A stretch of DNA of 64,000 nt, from the NCBI RefSeq assembly GCF_950295315.1, contig NC_080171.1:95016470-95080469 (forward strand), in the 5' to 3' direction. Position 1 is the stretch's first letter. Every line of letters begins with the position of its first letter. Source of the stretch: Erinaceus europaeus (taxonomy: Eukaryota > Chordata > Mammalia > Eulipotyphla > Erinaceidae). This document shows, one piece after another, positions 47,910-59,668 of the stretch. Below the pieces are notes generated by a model that was not told the origin of the DNA, did not search any database, and was given only the letters and a program-made list of their open reading frames with translations. The position numbers and the translations under genes were made by a program.

Positions 47910-49055
47910 TAAGTTTTCTAATCAAACTGCTCAATTATAAAGAACTGTTATACTACATTTCTAATGTGGTGAACTTAAAAACATGAATTGCTAGCAAAGA
48001 ATCTATTATATATGTCTGCTATCATTATTTGGTTCACAGTATATTCACTACAACAGTGTTCGTGAAACTGCAATTTAATACATACTCTTGGCTAGATAAG
48101 CACTGAAAAGGGAATAAAAACTTCCATAATCCATATCAAATAGTCTTGCTTTTCACAAGATAATTTGTTTCTCACCTAGCCCTTAAAATACAAATGCCAA
48201 CTCTTAAGACTTACTCATAATGACACTTTCATGCCAACTCTATTTTTCCCCCAACCTGCTGTTCAGAAAAACAAGTAAAATGCAAAAACACTTCCTTAAT
48301 GTAGATCTTTTATTAGAAAACTCAAAATCAGGGTTTTCACAACAGCTCAACCACCAAATAAATGCATATGTGCATATTTAATACTTCAGAAAACTAAGAC
48401 TATAAAAACAATCTGTCTTTTTCTCAATTTTTGCCTTGTGTAATCTTCAATTAATGTTGTCAATACTTAGAGAACTATATATTCGCCTATCGAAGACAGA
48501 GACTCAGAGAAAAATAGTACAAAAAGGTAGAAAAATAATTGATATATATACGGTGATCTTCATATCCAAAGAGTCCCTTGTCTGAATTTACGAAAGGAAA
48601 TAAGTTTCTTATTTCTGGAAAGATGTATTTATTAGAGAGCCTTAAATTGTCCAACCATCTGGAAAATGGTAAAGGAGGGGTTGGGAGGGTGGAGGAGTGA
48701 GGGAAAGCAAGAGATGTAAAAGGGAAAGACCAATTGATACCAGTAATGTGAAAAATATTCAGTTCTGTTATAAAGTGTTATTATTCACTTGTCAGACACT
48801 CCCAGATCAATAGGTTTACCCAAGATATCAAGGCTGTTACACTCAGATAATCAGGATAAGAACATTAGAACCAATACAAAAATAATACTTTCTTCCTTGC
48901 ATTAGCAATAAGAAGTTAAGACATCAAATAGTGAACAAGCATACCTCTACAACACTCTACAAAGCAGTTTAACAACACAGACAAAAGTTTATGGTTCAAA
49001 AACTCACTATTTGACTTATGGAAAACAAACTCAAAACAACTCTTAAAAGATGACA
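47910..49055. other. Intron, unassigned
   Basis: The longest stretch here without a recognisable repeat. A purine-rich patch is at 48660-48730. No coding signature with splice sites. Confidence 0.6.
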
Positions 49056-49057
49056 CA

Positions 49058-49172
49058 CATAGGTGGGGAGATAGCATAATGGTTATGCAAAGAGACTCAC
49101 AAGCCTATGGTTCCAAAGTTCCAGGTTCAATCCCTGTACCACCATAAACCAAAACTGAGCAGTGCTAGAAGT
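49058..49172 (+). mobile_element. SINE D
   Basis: ggtggggagatagcataatg to ccaaaactgagcagtgctag. Confidence 0.88.
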
Positions 49173-49379
49173 TAGACTCATCCATGCTTACTCGGTAAGT
49201 AACCTAGTCTCAGAAATAAGATGTTTAGCTCTTGGAATGAAAATTTCAAAATACCATCTTAAACTTACATCCTCTACCTTCATCACTCACTCAGCTTAAG
49301 ACAATCTCTCTCCTGGGATGCTTTCCTTCATCTTCACCTCTACCGCTGCTACTCCCCAAACCACTGTCCACACACGCTG

Positions 49380-49560
49380 TTAGTCTGAATTAATCAGCAC
49401 TCCTTGTGTGCTCCTATGGCACTATTTTAGAAATGTGTCTTACCACTTTCCAGTTTTGTAACTGCATGTTTCTTGAAGGCAGGTACTGTACTTTGTTCTC
49501 TGCTGTGTTCTTAGTATGTGCTTGGACAGTAAGTTCTCAAATATTTGTCAAAAAAATGTG
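49380..49560 (+). mobile_element. L2/MIR-type 3'-end relic
   Basis: cttgaaggcaggtactgtac, gtatgtgcttggacagtaag, ctcaaatatttgtcaaaa: the usual aggcag-to-ATATTTG ending. Confidence 0.55.
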
Positions 49561-49564
49561 ACTA

Positions 49565-50259
49565 ACACCCCAACTAAGATTGCCTTGGTACTTCTGGTGG
49601 CTTCCATCTTTCTCCACAGCAGTAGCACGGCTTTTGACTCCATGTAGACTGTCTTGCCACAGAGCAGTCTGTAACCAGGTTTTAGGTACGTAGGTGCTAT
49701 GACCACAGCTACTATTGCATACTTTCATTGCTAAGAAGCAAATTCAAACTCACAAGACTCTGCTTCAACTGAGATACAAATCGTGATTCATGATAAAGGT
49801 GCTTTTTTCATAAATAATTTATTTAAGGTAAGGAACTGTTCATATTAATAGCAAATACTACTGTCACATCACACACAACTACAGGACGAATCTTGTAAAA
49901 TGATCACCTCAGCAATTAAGCCTCCATTTTTTATTCTTTATGAGCTGCTGGAGTGTATAGGACAAAAATCATCTAATTAATATTACATTAGCCTACAAAG
50001 TGAATAGCATGTGTTCAGTCTTTGTTTTAAGGATAAAGAACTGAGATTCAGATGACTAAATAACTTATCAAAGGTTATCACAAAGGCAAATGTACAATTT
50101 GAACACAAGTCTATTAAGTGCTAAAATCTGTGACTCCCTACAAAGTGCCTTCATGTAAAATAAACACGTTTTACAAGAAAATGCCAATTAACTTGGAACT
50201 TAGCAACAGTGTATGGAATAAAACCAACCAATAACTTAAAATGTGGCATTATGCTTTAT
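49565..50259. other. Intron, unassigned
   Basis: 50030-50130 (gataaagaactgagattcag, acagtgatttgaac-like) may be a MIR relic; otherwise nothing. Confidence 0.4.
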
Positions 50260-50274
50260 AAATTCACTCCCTCA

Positions 50275-50552
50275 CAGGAGTTGGGTGGTAGCGCAGTGGA
50301 TTATGCTCAGGTGGCACAAAGCGCAAGGACTGGCGTAAGGATCCCGGTTCGAGCCCCTGGCTCCCCACCTGCAGGGGAGTCGCTTCACAGGCGGTGAAGC
50401 AGGTTTGCAGATGTCTATCTTTCTCTCCCCCCTCTGACTTACCTTCCTCTCTCTATTTCTCTGTCCTATCCAACAACAACGACATCAATAATAATTCCAA
50501 CAATAAAACAACAAGAACAACAAAAGGGAATAAATAAATAAGTAATTTTTTA
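50275..50552 (+). mobile_element. SINE A, short form
   Basis: Perfect 15-bp duplication aaattcactccctca at 50260-50274 and 50553-50567. Confidence 0.97.
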
Positions 50553-50611
50553 AAATTCACTCCCTCATCCCCTCCCCAAAAACGAGCTTTAAGAATCAAA
50601 ATTGTAGGAGG

Positions 50612-50998
50612 TCCAGGAGATGGCACAATGGCTAAGGCCTTGGACTTTCAAGCATGAGTTCAACCATGTGCCAGAGTGATGCTTTAGTGTTTTCTCTCTT
50701 CTCCTATTCTTTCTTTTTATTTTTAAAAATATTTATTTATTTGCTTTTATTACCCTTGTTTTATTGTTGTTGTTATTGAGGTCATCATTGTTGGATAGGT
50801 CAGAGAGAAATGGAGAGGAGGAGGAGAAGAGAAGGGGAGAGAAAGACACCTGCAGGCCTGTTTCATCGCTTGTGAAGCGACTCCCCAAGTGAGGAGCCGG
50901 GGGCTCGAACTGGAGTCCTTCCGCCGGTCCTTGCACTTTGCACCACGTGCGCTTAACCTGCTGCACTACCGCCCAACTCCCTCTCTTCTCCTATTCTA
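50612..50998 (+). mobile_element. SINE C split by SINE A
   Basis: aggtccaggagatggcacaa head and catgtgccagagtgatgctt; the 3' part resumes after the A element. Confidence 0.82.
50711..50980 (-). mobile_element. SINE A, short form (antisense), inside SINE C
   Basis: Flanked by tctcttctcctattct on both sides, taken from the C element. Confidence 0.94.
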
Positions 50999-51510
50999 TT
51001 CTCTCTCACACATACACACTTAAAATTAATAATAATAACTGCAATGAAAAATAAGAGTTACACAGGTGCTAACCAATGTTATGAGGAACATTAAGTCGCT
51101 GTCAGAAGTTAGCCTTTTAAAAGTTTATTTAAATGATTGAGAGAAAAAAAATCAACCCTCTGTTAACAGGGAAGCTAAAGGTTAGGAAAGCAGAATGGGA
51201 AAAAGGAGAGGAAAAAAATCTAATCCAAAAGTAACAGACAATGTGTACAATATGTAAACTTACTCCCTTACCAACTTATAAGAAACACAAAGAATGTAGA
51301 AAGTAGGAAAGCATGGAAGTATTTAAGGAATATCTTTTTTTTTTAAGTTGTCAATTAACAGGTAGTAAAAGAGCTCATTGAAAAAACACCAGATCTGCAA
51401 TGCCCATAACCGAGGTTCAAGTCACCAGCCCCCACAGCACTGAGGAAAACTTAAGTGCATTCATGCATGTGGCATTCATGCATCTTTCTGTCCAAAAATG
51501 TTGGGAGGAG
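50999..51510. other. Intron, unassigned
   Basis: AT-rich. 51385-51500 (ccataaccgaggttcaagtc) may be a worn SINE E. Confidence 0.4.
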
Positions 51511-51511
51511 T

Positions 51512-51792
51512 GCCAGGTAGTGGCACACCCAGTTAAGCACACATATCACCAAGTACTAGGACCCAGGTTCAAGCCCCTATTCCCCATCTGCAAGGAGTCT
51601 GCTTCATGAGTTGTGAAGCAAGTCTGCAGGAATCTCCTTTTCCCCCTAACTCCATCTCCCATCCTTTCTCAATTTTTCTCTGTCCTATCTAATAAAAAGA
51701 AAATTAGACCAGGGATGGGGGTAATGGCTACTGGGAGCAGTAGATAGTAGTGCTGGCACCGAGCCCCAGCAATGAACACGGAGGCAATAAAA

Positions 51793-51835
<43 letters not shown>

Positions 51836-51836
51836 A
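51512..51836 (+). mobile_element. SINE A/B-type, long 3' end, (AATA)n tail
   Basis: ccaggtagtggcacacccag head, gagcagtagatagtagtgct long end, then about 12 AATA units (51787-51834). Confidence 0.85.
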
Positions 51837-51884
51837 ATTAAGTTGACCCAGAAGGATGAAGCACTCATGACAAAGGTGTTGGTT

Positions 51885-52085
51885 TTTTAAAAATATTTTT
51901 TCTTTGAATAGAGACAGAGAGATATTGAGAGGGGAGGGGGAGATATAGACAGGAAAGAGACACTTGCCTCCCTACTTCATCATTAATGAAGCTTTTCCCC
52001 TGCTAGTAGGGACCAGGAGCTTGAACCCAGGTCCTTGTGCACTCTAATGTGAGCACTTAACCAGGTGCACCACTGCCTGGCCCCA
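51885..52085 (-). mobile_element. SINE B (antisense)
   Basis: gcttgaacccaggtccttgt and accaggtgcaccactgcctg. Confidence 0.9.
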
Positions 52086-52089
52086 TAAA

Positions 52090-52510
52090 GTTGTCAGTTA
52101 AAAAAAAAAGTTAAAATACTGAGTAACTAAACCACAGATCATCTCAAATGCAACAAAAGAAGCAGCATCAAATATTCAGCTGCTCTAGATTTATAACATA
52201 TGGAGAGAAAGGCAATTTCTCTAGTGAAAGCATCCCTGTCAATGCATATTCTGTATGAGTTTTAATAAAGACACCTAGATTAAAACTAAGCCTCTTAGAA
52301 TTACAGTTACCTGTTATGTCACTATCATCACTAAAGGCAATAACTTAATAAAAACATAATAAAGTGTTATTATCACTAAAGGCACATGCTATCCATATGT
52401 GGTGTCCATTCTTAAATTATTTCTCATTCTCTTTCATGAAAATATCAGAAAACATTTTAAAATTGCAAATCCACACTTCTTCTCTGACACACGTTTGCTT
52501 TTCAACTTCT
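52090..52510. other. Intron, unassigned
   Basis: AT-rich; no element recognised. Confidence 0.6.
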
Positions 52511-52514
52511 TTTT

Positions 52515-52783
52515 TTAAAAAATATTTATTTATTCATTTCCTTTTGTTGCCCTTGTTGTTTTATTGTTGTAGTTATTGTTGTTGTCATTGGGTAGGACAG
52601 AGAGAAATGGAGAGAGGAGGGGAAGACAGAGGGGGAGAAAGACACCTGCAGACCTGCTTCACTGCCTGTGAACAGACACCCCTGCACTGCAGGTGGGGAG
52701 CCGGGGCTCAAACCAGGATCCTTACGCTGGTCCTTGCGCTTCGCGCCAAGTGTGCTTAACCCGCTGCGCTACCGCCTAACTCC
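52515..52783 (-). mobile_element. SINE A, short form (antisense)
   Basis: Flanked by gcttttcaacttct on both sides. Confidence 0.95.
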
Positions 52784-52797
52784 TGCTTTTCAACTTC

Positions 52798-53185
52798 TTA
52801 AAGATTAATGAGGCTTCACTTAAGTGAATTTCTAGTCTGTCAATCCTGATGCTTCAAGGGCTTTATATAATTTCTCTTGGGATAAATTTTATAGAGAAGG
52901 TAATTTTTATTCGTTATGACAACAGTGGCAGCTAGCATCCTAAAGTTGCACACAGTTCCCTGAAGAGACTAAATTAAACAATCCAGAAATAATGTCTGAA
53001 TTCAGCAACCAGCAGTACTGCTACTTTCCTACATCTTTAAAACTTCCTTCTCTACTACCCTATTTCATCAGATTGAACTAGAACTACTTCCTCTCCCTTC
53101 AGAAAGATTAACACAGAATGTTTTCTTCAATAATAATATTAATACTGTATTAATAAAATGAGTTAAGTGAAGAATATTAAGGATG
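52798..53185. other. Intron, unassigned
   Basis: AT-rich; nothing supported. Confidence 0.6.
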
Positions 53186-53558
53186 GCTAGGCGGTGGCAT
53201 AACCTGTTTAAGCGCACATAATACTAAGCCCAAGGACCAGTGCAAAGATCCAGGTGCAAGCCCTGTGCTCTCTACCTGCAGGGGTGGGGAGTACTTCACA
53301 AATGGTAAAGCAAGTTTTCAGGTGTCTCTCACTGGTAGTGCAGCTTCTGCGGGGATTCAAAGGAGGGGAGAGAAATGAAAACACTAGGGCAAGACACTTT
53401 GGAACCACTCAGGGCATGGCCTGGAATGGAACACTAGACACATTTATTGGGACATATATATACATCAATTTTTTGGCAAACTCTCTCATGAATTTGGATC
53501 CTTCACCTGTGTGCCACCACAAAGCCCCAGGAGCAACCCTGGAGGCAGAAAAAAAAAT
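53186..53558 (+). mobile_element. SINE A interrupted by ~190 bp of unknown sequence
   Basis: Head ggctaggcggtggcataacc; the body stops near 53330 (caggtgtctctc) and the long 3' end resumes near 53519 (caaagccccaggagcaaccc). 53330-53518 matches nothing else in the window. Confidence 0.75.
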
Positions 53559-53574
53559 AGTATGTGTTATAAAT

Positions 53575-55420
53575 GATAGAGGACTTCCAGAGGCAGAGCT
53601 ACAGAGTAGAAGTGACTGCATCTCTCTCTTCTCCCCAGTCAACTAAGAATAACAAAGAAGATCACTGAGAACACAACAAGACAAGACTCAGAACACTTTG
53701 GGAACCAACCAAGTCACTGGTTAGGAGTAATTAGGCTAAAAAATTTACTTATACTTAAAAAGTCTGCAGGCTCCCTTAGCCTACATGGAAGATAAAGAAC
53801 AAAAGAGGTTTTAACAGCCACTGTGCTTCACCTCAAGGACTGCGATAACACTGAAACAACTGTTAATTTCCTTAACTGTGAACTCTTTACGTTCCTTACT
53901 TAGTTAGACACAAGTCAATCCAGGCAAGTGTGATTAGTGCATTGAACTGAGAAAGGGACCTCATAACACACCATATACAATGGTTAAACCAAGAAGAAAC
54001 AGGAAAAATGAACCAGGACTAAACCCAGATAGACTAAAGTCCCCAAAGGTAGAAGCACATAGGAATGAGGACAACATCCAAACACTAATTGAGGCATTAG
54101 GCACAGGAATGAGGAAAGAGACTGAAAGAAAAGTCATCAGAAATGGGGAAACAGCAAGTGAGATTCTGAAAGAAAACACTACCTACCACAATATAGTTAG
54201 AGAGCTGAATGCTGAAATAGCTAAGAGCACAACTAGCTGAACAAGCTAATACAGTATCAGAAGAAGGTAACAAAATAGCTGAGCTACAGAAAATAACAGA
54301 AGGGGGGAGGGGCAGAAAACAGAATTAGCAAGACTGAGGACAAATTAGAGAAAACTAAGGAAGATCTCAAAAAGAGATTAAGAGATATGGAAAACAACAG
54401 TAGACATGTGGGATGACTTCAAAAGAAATAATATACACATTACAGGCCTACCAGAGGAAGAAAGAGAGGAAGGGGAAGAAAGCATTCTACAGGATATGAT
54501 AGATGAGAACTTCCCTAGACTAGACAACATAAAAAATACATAAAGGTTCAAGAAACCCAGAGGGTCCTGAACAGAATTAACCCAGACTTAAAGACACCAA
54601 GAGATATGATATTTAGAATGAAAAGGAATAAGGATAAAGGATTCTGAAGACTGTAAACAAAGAGTCACCTACAGAGGAAAACCCGTAAGATTCGCAGCAG
54701 ATTTCTCACAAACACTAAAGGCCAGGAGAAAATGGCAAGATATGTATCAAGCTCTCAATGAGAAAGGCTTTCAACCAAGACTACTGTAACCTGTTAGACT
54801 GTCATTCAGACTAGAGGGAGGCATAAAAACCTTCTCTTACAAGCAACAGTTGAAGGAATCAACTATCACCAAGCCTGCCCTGAAAGAAGTTCTCTTATAA
54901 GATCTCTTAGAACATTCTAAAATTTTAGAATAATGGCATTAAAATATCTTCATTCTATAATATCAATAAATGTCAATGACCTATAAAAAGGCACAGAGTA
55001 GGAAGATGGATCAGAAAACACAATCCAACTATATGTTGTCTGCAGGAATCCCACTTAACAAGACAAACATGGACTTGAAGTGAATGAATGGAAAATTATC
55101 ATATAAGCCAATGGACCACAAAAAAAGGGCAGGAACATCCATTCTCATATCTGACAGGATAGACCTTAAAATAAATAAAACTTAAAAAGATGGGGATAGA
55201 CATTACTGAATGCTCAGAGGATCAGTCAATCAAGAGGACTTAATGATTATTAACATCTATGCAGCAATGAGAGGCCATCTAAATACATCAAATATCTACT
55301 GAAAGGGCTACAACAATATATTAACAGCAATACAGTAATAGTAGTGGATTTCAATACATCTTGGATGTTAGACCAGAAACTAACAAATACTTAGAGGAAA
55401 TTATTGGCAGAACTCTTATT
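53575..55420 (+). mobile_element. L1 with 5' end of ORF1 and large internal deletion
   Basis: 5'UTR text leads to an ORF1 start at 53980 (MVKPRRNRKNEPG) that runs 86 codons to a stop. Later ORF1 and the ORF2 endonuclease start follow (about 54960-55350). At about 55360 the sequence jumps to the ORF2 C-terminal text found at 3702 in the first L1, skipping about 2.4 kb. It ends in a CA microsatellite (55422-55479). Inactive. Confidence 0.9.
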
Positions 55421-55421
55421 T

Positions 55422-55435
55422 ATACACACATACAC

Positions 55436-55479
<44 letters not shown>
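55422..55479. repeat. (CA)n microsatellite, impure
   Basis: tacacaca units then about 17 pure CA. It is followed by a long-end SINE A scrap (55480-55548). Confidence 0.93.
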
Positions 55480-55482
<3 letters not shown>

Positions 55483-55559
55483 TGGTGATTCATCATGAAG
55501 GAACTAAGCCCCAGCAATAAGCAGGGTGGCAACTTAAAAAAAAAAAAATGAAGTGACAT

Positions 55560-56005
55560 GTTTATATGTGGATAAATGATCCAACAGAAATGGAAAATGA
55601 TGCAGGAAAACTGGAATGGGGAGTTTGTTGTAGTAGTATCCTTAAATAGTTGAGAGCAAGATCTAGTGTCACTAGATAAGGATTATCTTTAAATGATACT
55701 AGATACTAAATGATACTACATACTAGATAGTCCGTCTATAGTAATAAGAGTGAGGACAAAATGCATAGGTTACAGAACGTATCCATTTTCTAAAGTAAGA
55801 AGCAAGGTTATCATGTGGACAGGAAAGAAGGTGTTAATGGGTTTTAAAAGAAAGTAAATAATGTTAAGGAGCTATCTAAAGAAGTAATGGAGTGAAAAAA
55901 AAGTAATGGAATGAATAGACTAGCACATGACTGATAGCACTAAGGACCCCCTATGAGGTCCAAACTCATAATTAAAAAATAAAGTCACTAAATATATATT
56001 CTTGG
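55560..56005. other. Intron, unassigned
   Basis: AT-rich, with a short internal near-repeat (actagatactaaatgatact, 55695-55730). Nothing else. Confidence 0.5.
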
Positions 56006-56007
56006 GC

Positions 56008-56190
56008 GGGTGGTGGTGCACCTAGTTAAGTGTGTATGTTACTATGTTCACAGACCTGGGTTCAGTCCTCTGGTCCCCACCTGCAGGGGGAAAGTTTCAC
56101 AAGTGGTAAAGCAGTGCTGTAGGTTTTTACCTCTCAATTTGCCTCTGTCCTATCAAATTAAGTAAAGTTTAAAAAAATCTAAAAAAAAAA
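56008..56190 (+). mobile_element. SINE B
   Basis: gggcgggtggtggtgcacct to cctctgtcctatcaaattaa. Confidence 0.88.
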
Positions 56191-56204
56191 AAAAAAAAAA
56201 ATTC

Positions 56205-56540
56205 TGGGGGCTAGGCACAGCAGGTTAAGTGCACATGGAGCCAAGTGCAAGGACCAGTATAAGGATCCTGGTTTGAGCCCCCCAGCTTCCCACGTATGGG
56301 GGGGTCGCGTCACAAGCAGTGAAGCAGGTCTGCAGGTATCTATCTCTCTACCCCCAGTCTTCCCCTCCTCTCTGTTTCTCTCTGTCCTATTCAACAACAA
56401 AAGAAATAACAACAACAAAAAAGGGAGAAGGGGGCAACAAAATGAAGGAAAAAAAAAAAAAGGCCACCAAGAGCAGTGGATTCATAGTAGAGGCACCAAG
56501 TCTCAGCAATAACCCTAAAAGCAAGAAGAAAAAAAAAAGA
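56205..56540 (+). mobile_element. SINE A, long form
   Basis: ggctaggcacagcaggttaa head, gagcagtggattcatagtag long end, A tail. Confidence 0.9.
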
Positions 56541-56544
56541 CACC

Positions 56545-57416
56545 ATGACACCATATTCTAATACATAGGTAAGAGTAGGAGAGTCACTTTTATGCAACAC
56601 TGTTAATTTTTCCAAGTGGGTAAAGCAAGAAGGCCATGGGAGTTGAAGGTATATTAAACTGAATCAAGAAGTAAATGACAGAAGAATTCACAAGAAGAAT
56701 AGACAATTAAAACGTAGGATTGATGTACCTGAAGTCCATGGAAAAACAAAATAAGTAGAAGACAATTCACAAAATCAAAGGCCAATGTGTTACAAGAATC
56801 AACTATGTGTCATTGATCTCTAAAATGCTCAAACCCAAGAAATTATTAGTTTCTAAACAGCAAACGGATTCTTACAATTATGGCATAATTTGGAATTCAG
56901 TGGTCACTAATATGCTACCCCACCTCAAACACTTGCAGGCACAGTGCTGGTCTCATGCATTTTAATCTATTAATTTAGTCACACAAATTTCCTCACATAC
57001 TCATGGGCATATACTATGAGCCAATAAATACTTATGATGGGGACAGAACCATAGTGATTTATAAAATCATAAGGCAATGGAAAAACAAGTGAGCAACTGT
57101 CTTATTTCATATCACACCCAGAGACAATTCCTCACCATTTACAACTGTCTGCCTTTCAGACTACATTATGCCCACAATTCATTTACCAATCATTGTTCTT
57201 TATATTTACGATTCAAAGACATTACAGCTGATGAAACAATCTTTTATGTTTGGCTGAAAAAACTATATACATTATTAGTAACTTAAATTAGAGAAGATAA
57301 AATGATTTCAACAGAAGAAAGCTTAAGCTTCTAGTTTAAAATTTTTTTAAACAAAAAAGCTTAAACCATCTACATATTTTTCTTCAAGAACATACATGCA
57401 TCATTATTTTAGTAAG
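56545..57416. other. Intron, unassigned
   Basis: AT-rich. 56940-57060 (agtcacacaaatttcctcac, gggcatatactatgagccaa) looks like the end of a worn MIR/L2; not called. Confidence 0.45.
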
Positions 57417-57429
57417 AAGCACACACTTT

Positions 57430-57723
57430 GGAAGTTGGGCGGTAGCTCAGCGGGTTAAGCACACATGGTGCAAAGCGCAAGGGCCAGCATAAGGATCCCA
57501 GTTCAAGCCCCCGGCTCCCCACCTGCAGGGGAGTCCTTTCACAGGTGTTGAAGCAGGTGTGCAGGTGTCTATCTTTCCCTCTCCCCCTCTCTGTCATCCC
57601 CTCCTCTCTCTATTTCACTCTGTCCTATCCATCAACAACAATAATAACTACAACAATCAAACAACAAGGGTAACAAAAGGGAAGAAAAAATAAATAAATA
57701 AATAAATAAATATATTTTTTAAA
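57430..57723 (+). mobile_element. SINE A, short form
   Basis: Perfect 13-bp duplication aagcacacacttt at 57417-57429 and 57724-57736. Confidence 0.97.
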
Positions 57724-57739
57724 AAGCACACACTTTTTC

Positions 57740-58040
57740 AGGTTTAATTAATAGGGCTTTAAAAAAAAACATGGCATAAGAATTATGCCCCCACAAAAGA
57801 TAACCTTATATTGAGTTCTAAAGAACTACAAAAATCCTTTTAAGTTCTACTTCCCAGCTACAGCATGTGGAGTAAAGTAATTTTCCTATAATGCAGTGAC
57901 TTCTCGTCTCTGTATATGGTAGTAAGAACTACTTACTGCCATAAAAAGAAAAGAAAAAGTAAGGAACTTTTCTTTTGGGGAATGAACTGAGGGTCTCTAT
58001 GCATGCACAATACTGCAAAACAACCTCCAATTTTCTTTTT
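57740..58040. other. Intron, unassigned
   Basis: 57965-58030 (gggaatgaactgagggtctc) may be a worn tRNA-type SINE in reverse. No other element. Confidence 0.45.
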
Positions 58041-58044
58041 TTTT

Positions 58045-58165
58045 CTCCCCCTCCCCTAGAGCTCTGTTCAGCTCTGGTTTATTATGGTGCAAGAAAGTGA
58101 ACCCACACCTCAGAACTTAAGGCATGAAAGCATTTTTATATAACCATTACGCAAGGCCTTTTTTT
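58045..58165 (-). mobile_element. SINE D (antisense)
   Basis: gttcagctctggtttattat and cattacgcaaggcc. Confidence 0.75.
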
Positions 58166-58182
58166 TTTTTAATGATTTATAG

Positions 58183-58282
58183 AGGGGAGAGAAAGGAGAA
58201 GGAGGAGGAAGAAGAGGAGGAGGAGGAAGAAGAGGAAGAGGAGGAGAAGGAGGAGAAAGGGAGAGACAGAAGAGAGGGGGAA
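58183..58282. repeat. GGA/GAA purine tract
   Basis: About 100 nt almost without pyrimidines on the + strand (ggaggaggaagaagaggagg). Confidence 0.93.
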
Positions 58283-58326
58283 AAGCCAAAATAACATTCC
58301 ACCATCATGGAGTGGCAGAAGCAGCT

Positions 58327-58600
58327 TTTTTTTTTTTTTGCCTCCAGGGTTATTTCTGAGGCTGGGTGGCTACACTACAAATCCACTGCTCCTTGTGGCC
58401 ACTGAACAGAGAAATTGAGAGGGGTGGGGGAGATAGAGAGGGAAAGAGACAAAGAGACACCTGCAGACCTGCTTCACCGCTTCTGAAGCAAACCCTCTGC
58501 AGGTGGGGAGGAAGGGGCTTAAACCAAGATCCTTGCTCGGGTCCTTGTACTTTGTACTGTGATGTGTGTGCTTAACCTGGTGCATCACTGCCCGACCTGT
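58327..58600 (-). mobile_element. SINE A, long form (antisense)
   Basis: gcctccagggttatttctga at the left, gcttaacctggtgcatcact at the right. Confidence 0.9.
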
Positions 58601-58804
58601 AAAGAAGAAACTTTTTTTTTTAAATAATTTATTTCTTTATTGGGGAATTAATGTTTTACATTCAACAGTAAATGCAATAGTTTGTACATAACATTCCCCA
58701 GATTCCCATTTAACAATACAACCCCCACTGTCATTCATCATTTTTCATGGACCTGTATTTTCCCCACCCACCCACCCACCCCAGAGTCTTTTACTTTGGT
58801 GTAA

Positions 58805-59126
58805 TGTTGTATGCTTTACATTGGGTTCTAGTTCTCCCCAACCAAGAGAATTGGATCAGTCCAGTTAAATTTCGCAGGCCAGCTTGGCCCCGCCCCAAGG
58901 AACCCAGCCAGAGTTCCTGAGTTACAGAGTTACAGAGTAAGAGAGAGTGCTTGCGCAGCCGAGAAGAGACAGCGGAGTTCTGTTTGGTGATTAGTTTGGT
59001 TTAGTTTATGAATCGTTGTTCCTGAATAAAGAAATACAGCTTCCCTGCCCAGCCGTTGTCTCCGCGTCTCTGTTACCCGCCCATGAAGCTAGCCCGGCCA
59101 GCAAGAGCCTACAAATTTTAACAACA
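58805..59126 (+). repeat. 5' LTR of the provirus
   Basis: Poly(A) signal AATAAA at 59025-59030. No clear TATA box. The upstream part has a GC-rich ccccgccccaagg stretch and a tandem gagttacagagttacagag. Confidence 0.93.
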
Positions 59127-59128
59127 AA

Positions 59129-59145
59129 TGGCGCCCACGTGGACC
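59129..59145 (+). promoter_or_regulatory. Putative lysine-tRNA primer-binding site
   Basis: tggcgcccacgtggacc, two bases after the 5' LTR. The usual Lys-1,2 site has an extra A (CCCAACGTGG), from memory. Confidence 0.7.
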
Positions 59146-59179
59146 TGACCTGCGCATCTCTCAGATAAGTGAAGACAAT

Positions 59180-59668
59180 TTGGCTACCTATGTACTATGG
59201 CCTTCTCTTCTGCTTGTGAAGAGATCTCCAAAGGCCTCTGCTCTTTCTTCACGAGACTGTTTTGCTGTTTCTGGAACATTTATCTCTGGACCACTCTGTG
59301 GTTTCCACTTGCTCAGGCGAACTCAGAACAGCCAGCGGAATAGCCAGCGGGCGGGAGGCGAGGCGCAGAGCTGCTGTTTCCGCCTGGTTAAACAGCCAGC
59401 CAGCCAGCTGCGCCCAGACAACCCCGTGCACCGCGCCCGCAGCCCCGCAGCCCGCAGGAGCCGGACGCCAGCACGCTGGAGCCCGATGCCAGCATGCTGG
59501 AGCCCGATGCCAACACGCTGGAGCCCGATGCCAACACGCTGGAGCCCAATGCCAACATGCTGGAGCCTGATGCCAACACGCTGGAGCCCGATGCCAACAC
59601 GCAAGAGCCCGAGGCCAGCCCACAGGAGCCGGCTCTCCACCGCGTGGCGCAGGGCACTGGACGCGTGA
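59180..59668 (+). CDS. Open frame across the provirus 21-bp repeat, probably not a gene
   Basis: 162 codons from ATG, GC-rich, with an Arg/Ser/Pro-rich N-terminal part and a repeated SPMPTRW unit at about residues 94-145. Two other forward frames, one with EPDANTL units in a 180-codon ORF (59494-60036), and all three reverse frames are also open across the repeat, so openness alone proves nothing. I see no gag (major homology, zinc knuckle), protease, RT or envelope motif. A coding role is possible but unsupported. Confidence 0.2.
   Translation: MATYVLWPSLLLVKRSPKASALSSRDCFAVSGTFISGPLCGFHLLRRTQNSQRNSQRAGGEAQSCCFRLVKQPASQLRPDNPVHRARSPAARRSRTPARWSPMPACWSPMPTRWSPMPTRWSPMPTCWSLMPTRWSPMPTRKSPRPAHRSRLSTAWRRALDA
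59458..59625 (+). repeat. 21-bp tandem repeat, 8 units, in the provirus leader
   Basis: Units begin gagccc-gatgccaacacg-ctg; units 3 and 4 are identical, while 1, 2, 5, 6, 7 and 8 differ by a few bases. Unit length is seven codons, and none of the six frames has a stop within the unit. Confidence 0.96.

Noticed and set aside
53186..53646. Host exon suggested by a 130-codon forward frame (53254-53646)
   Set aside because: It consists of SINE A, the orphan segment and the L1 5' end, without splice sites or a known domain.
59458..59625. CRISPR-like array
   Set aside because: Units are contiguous without spacers and lie in a mammalian provirus.
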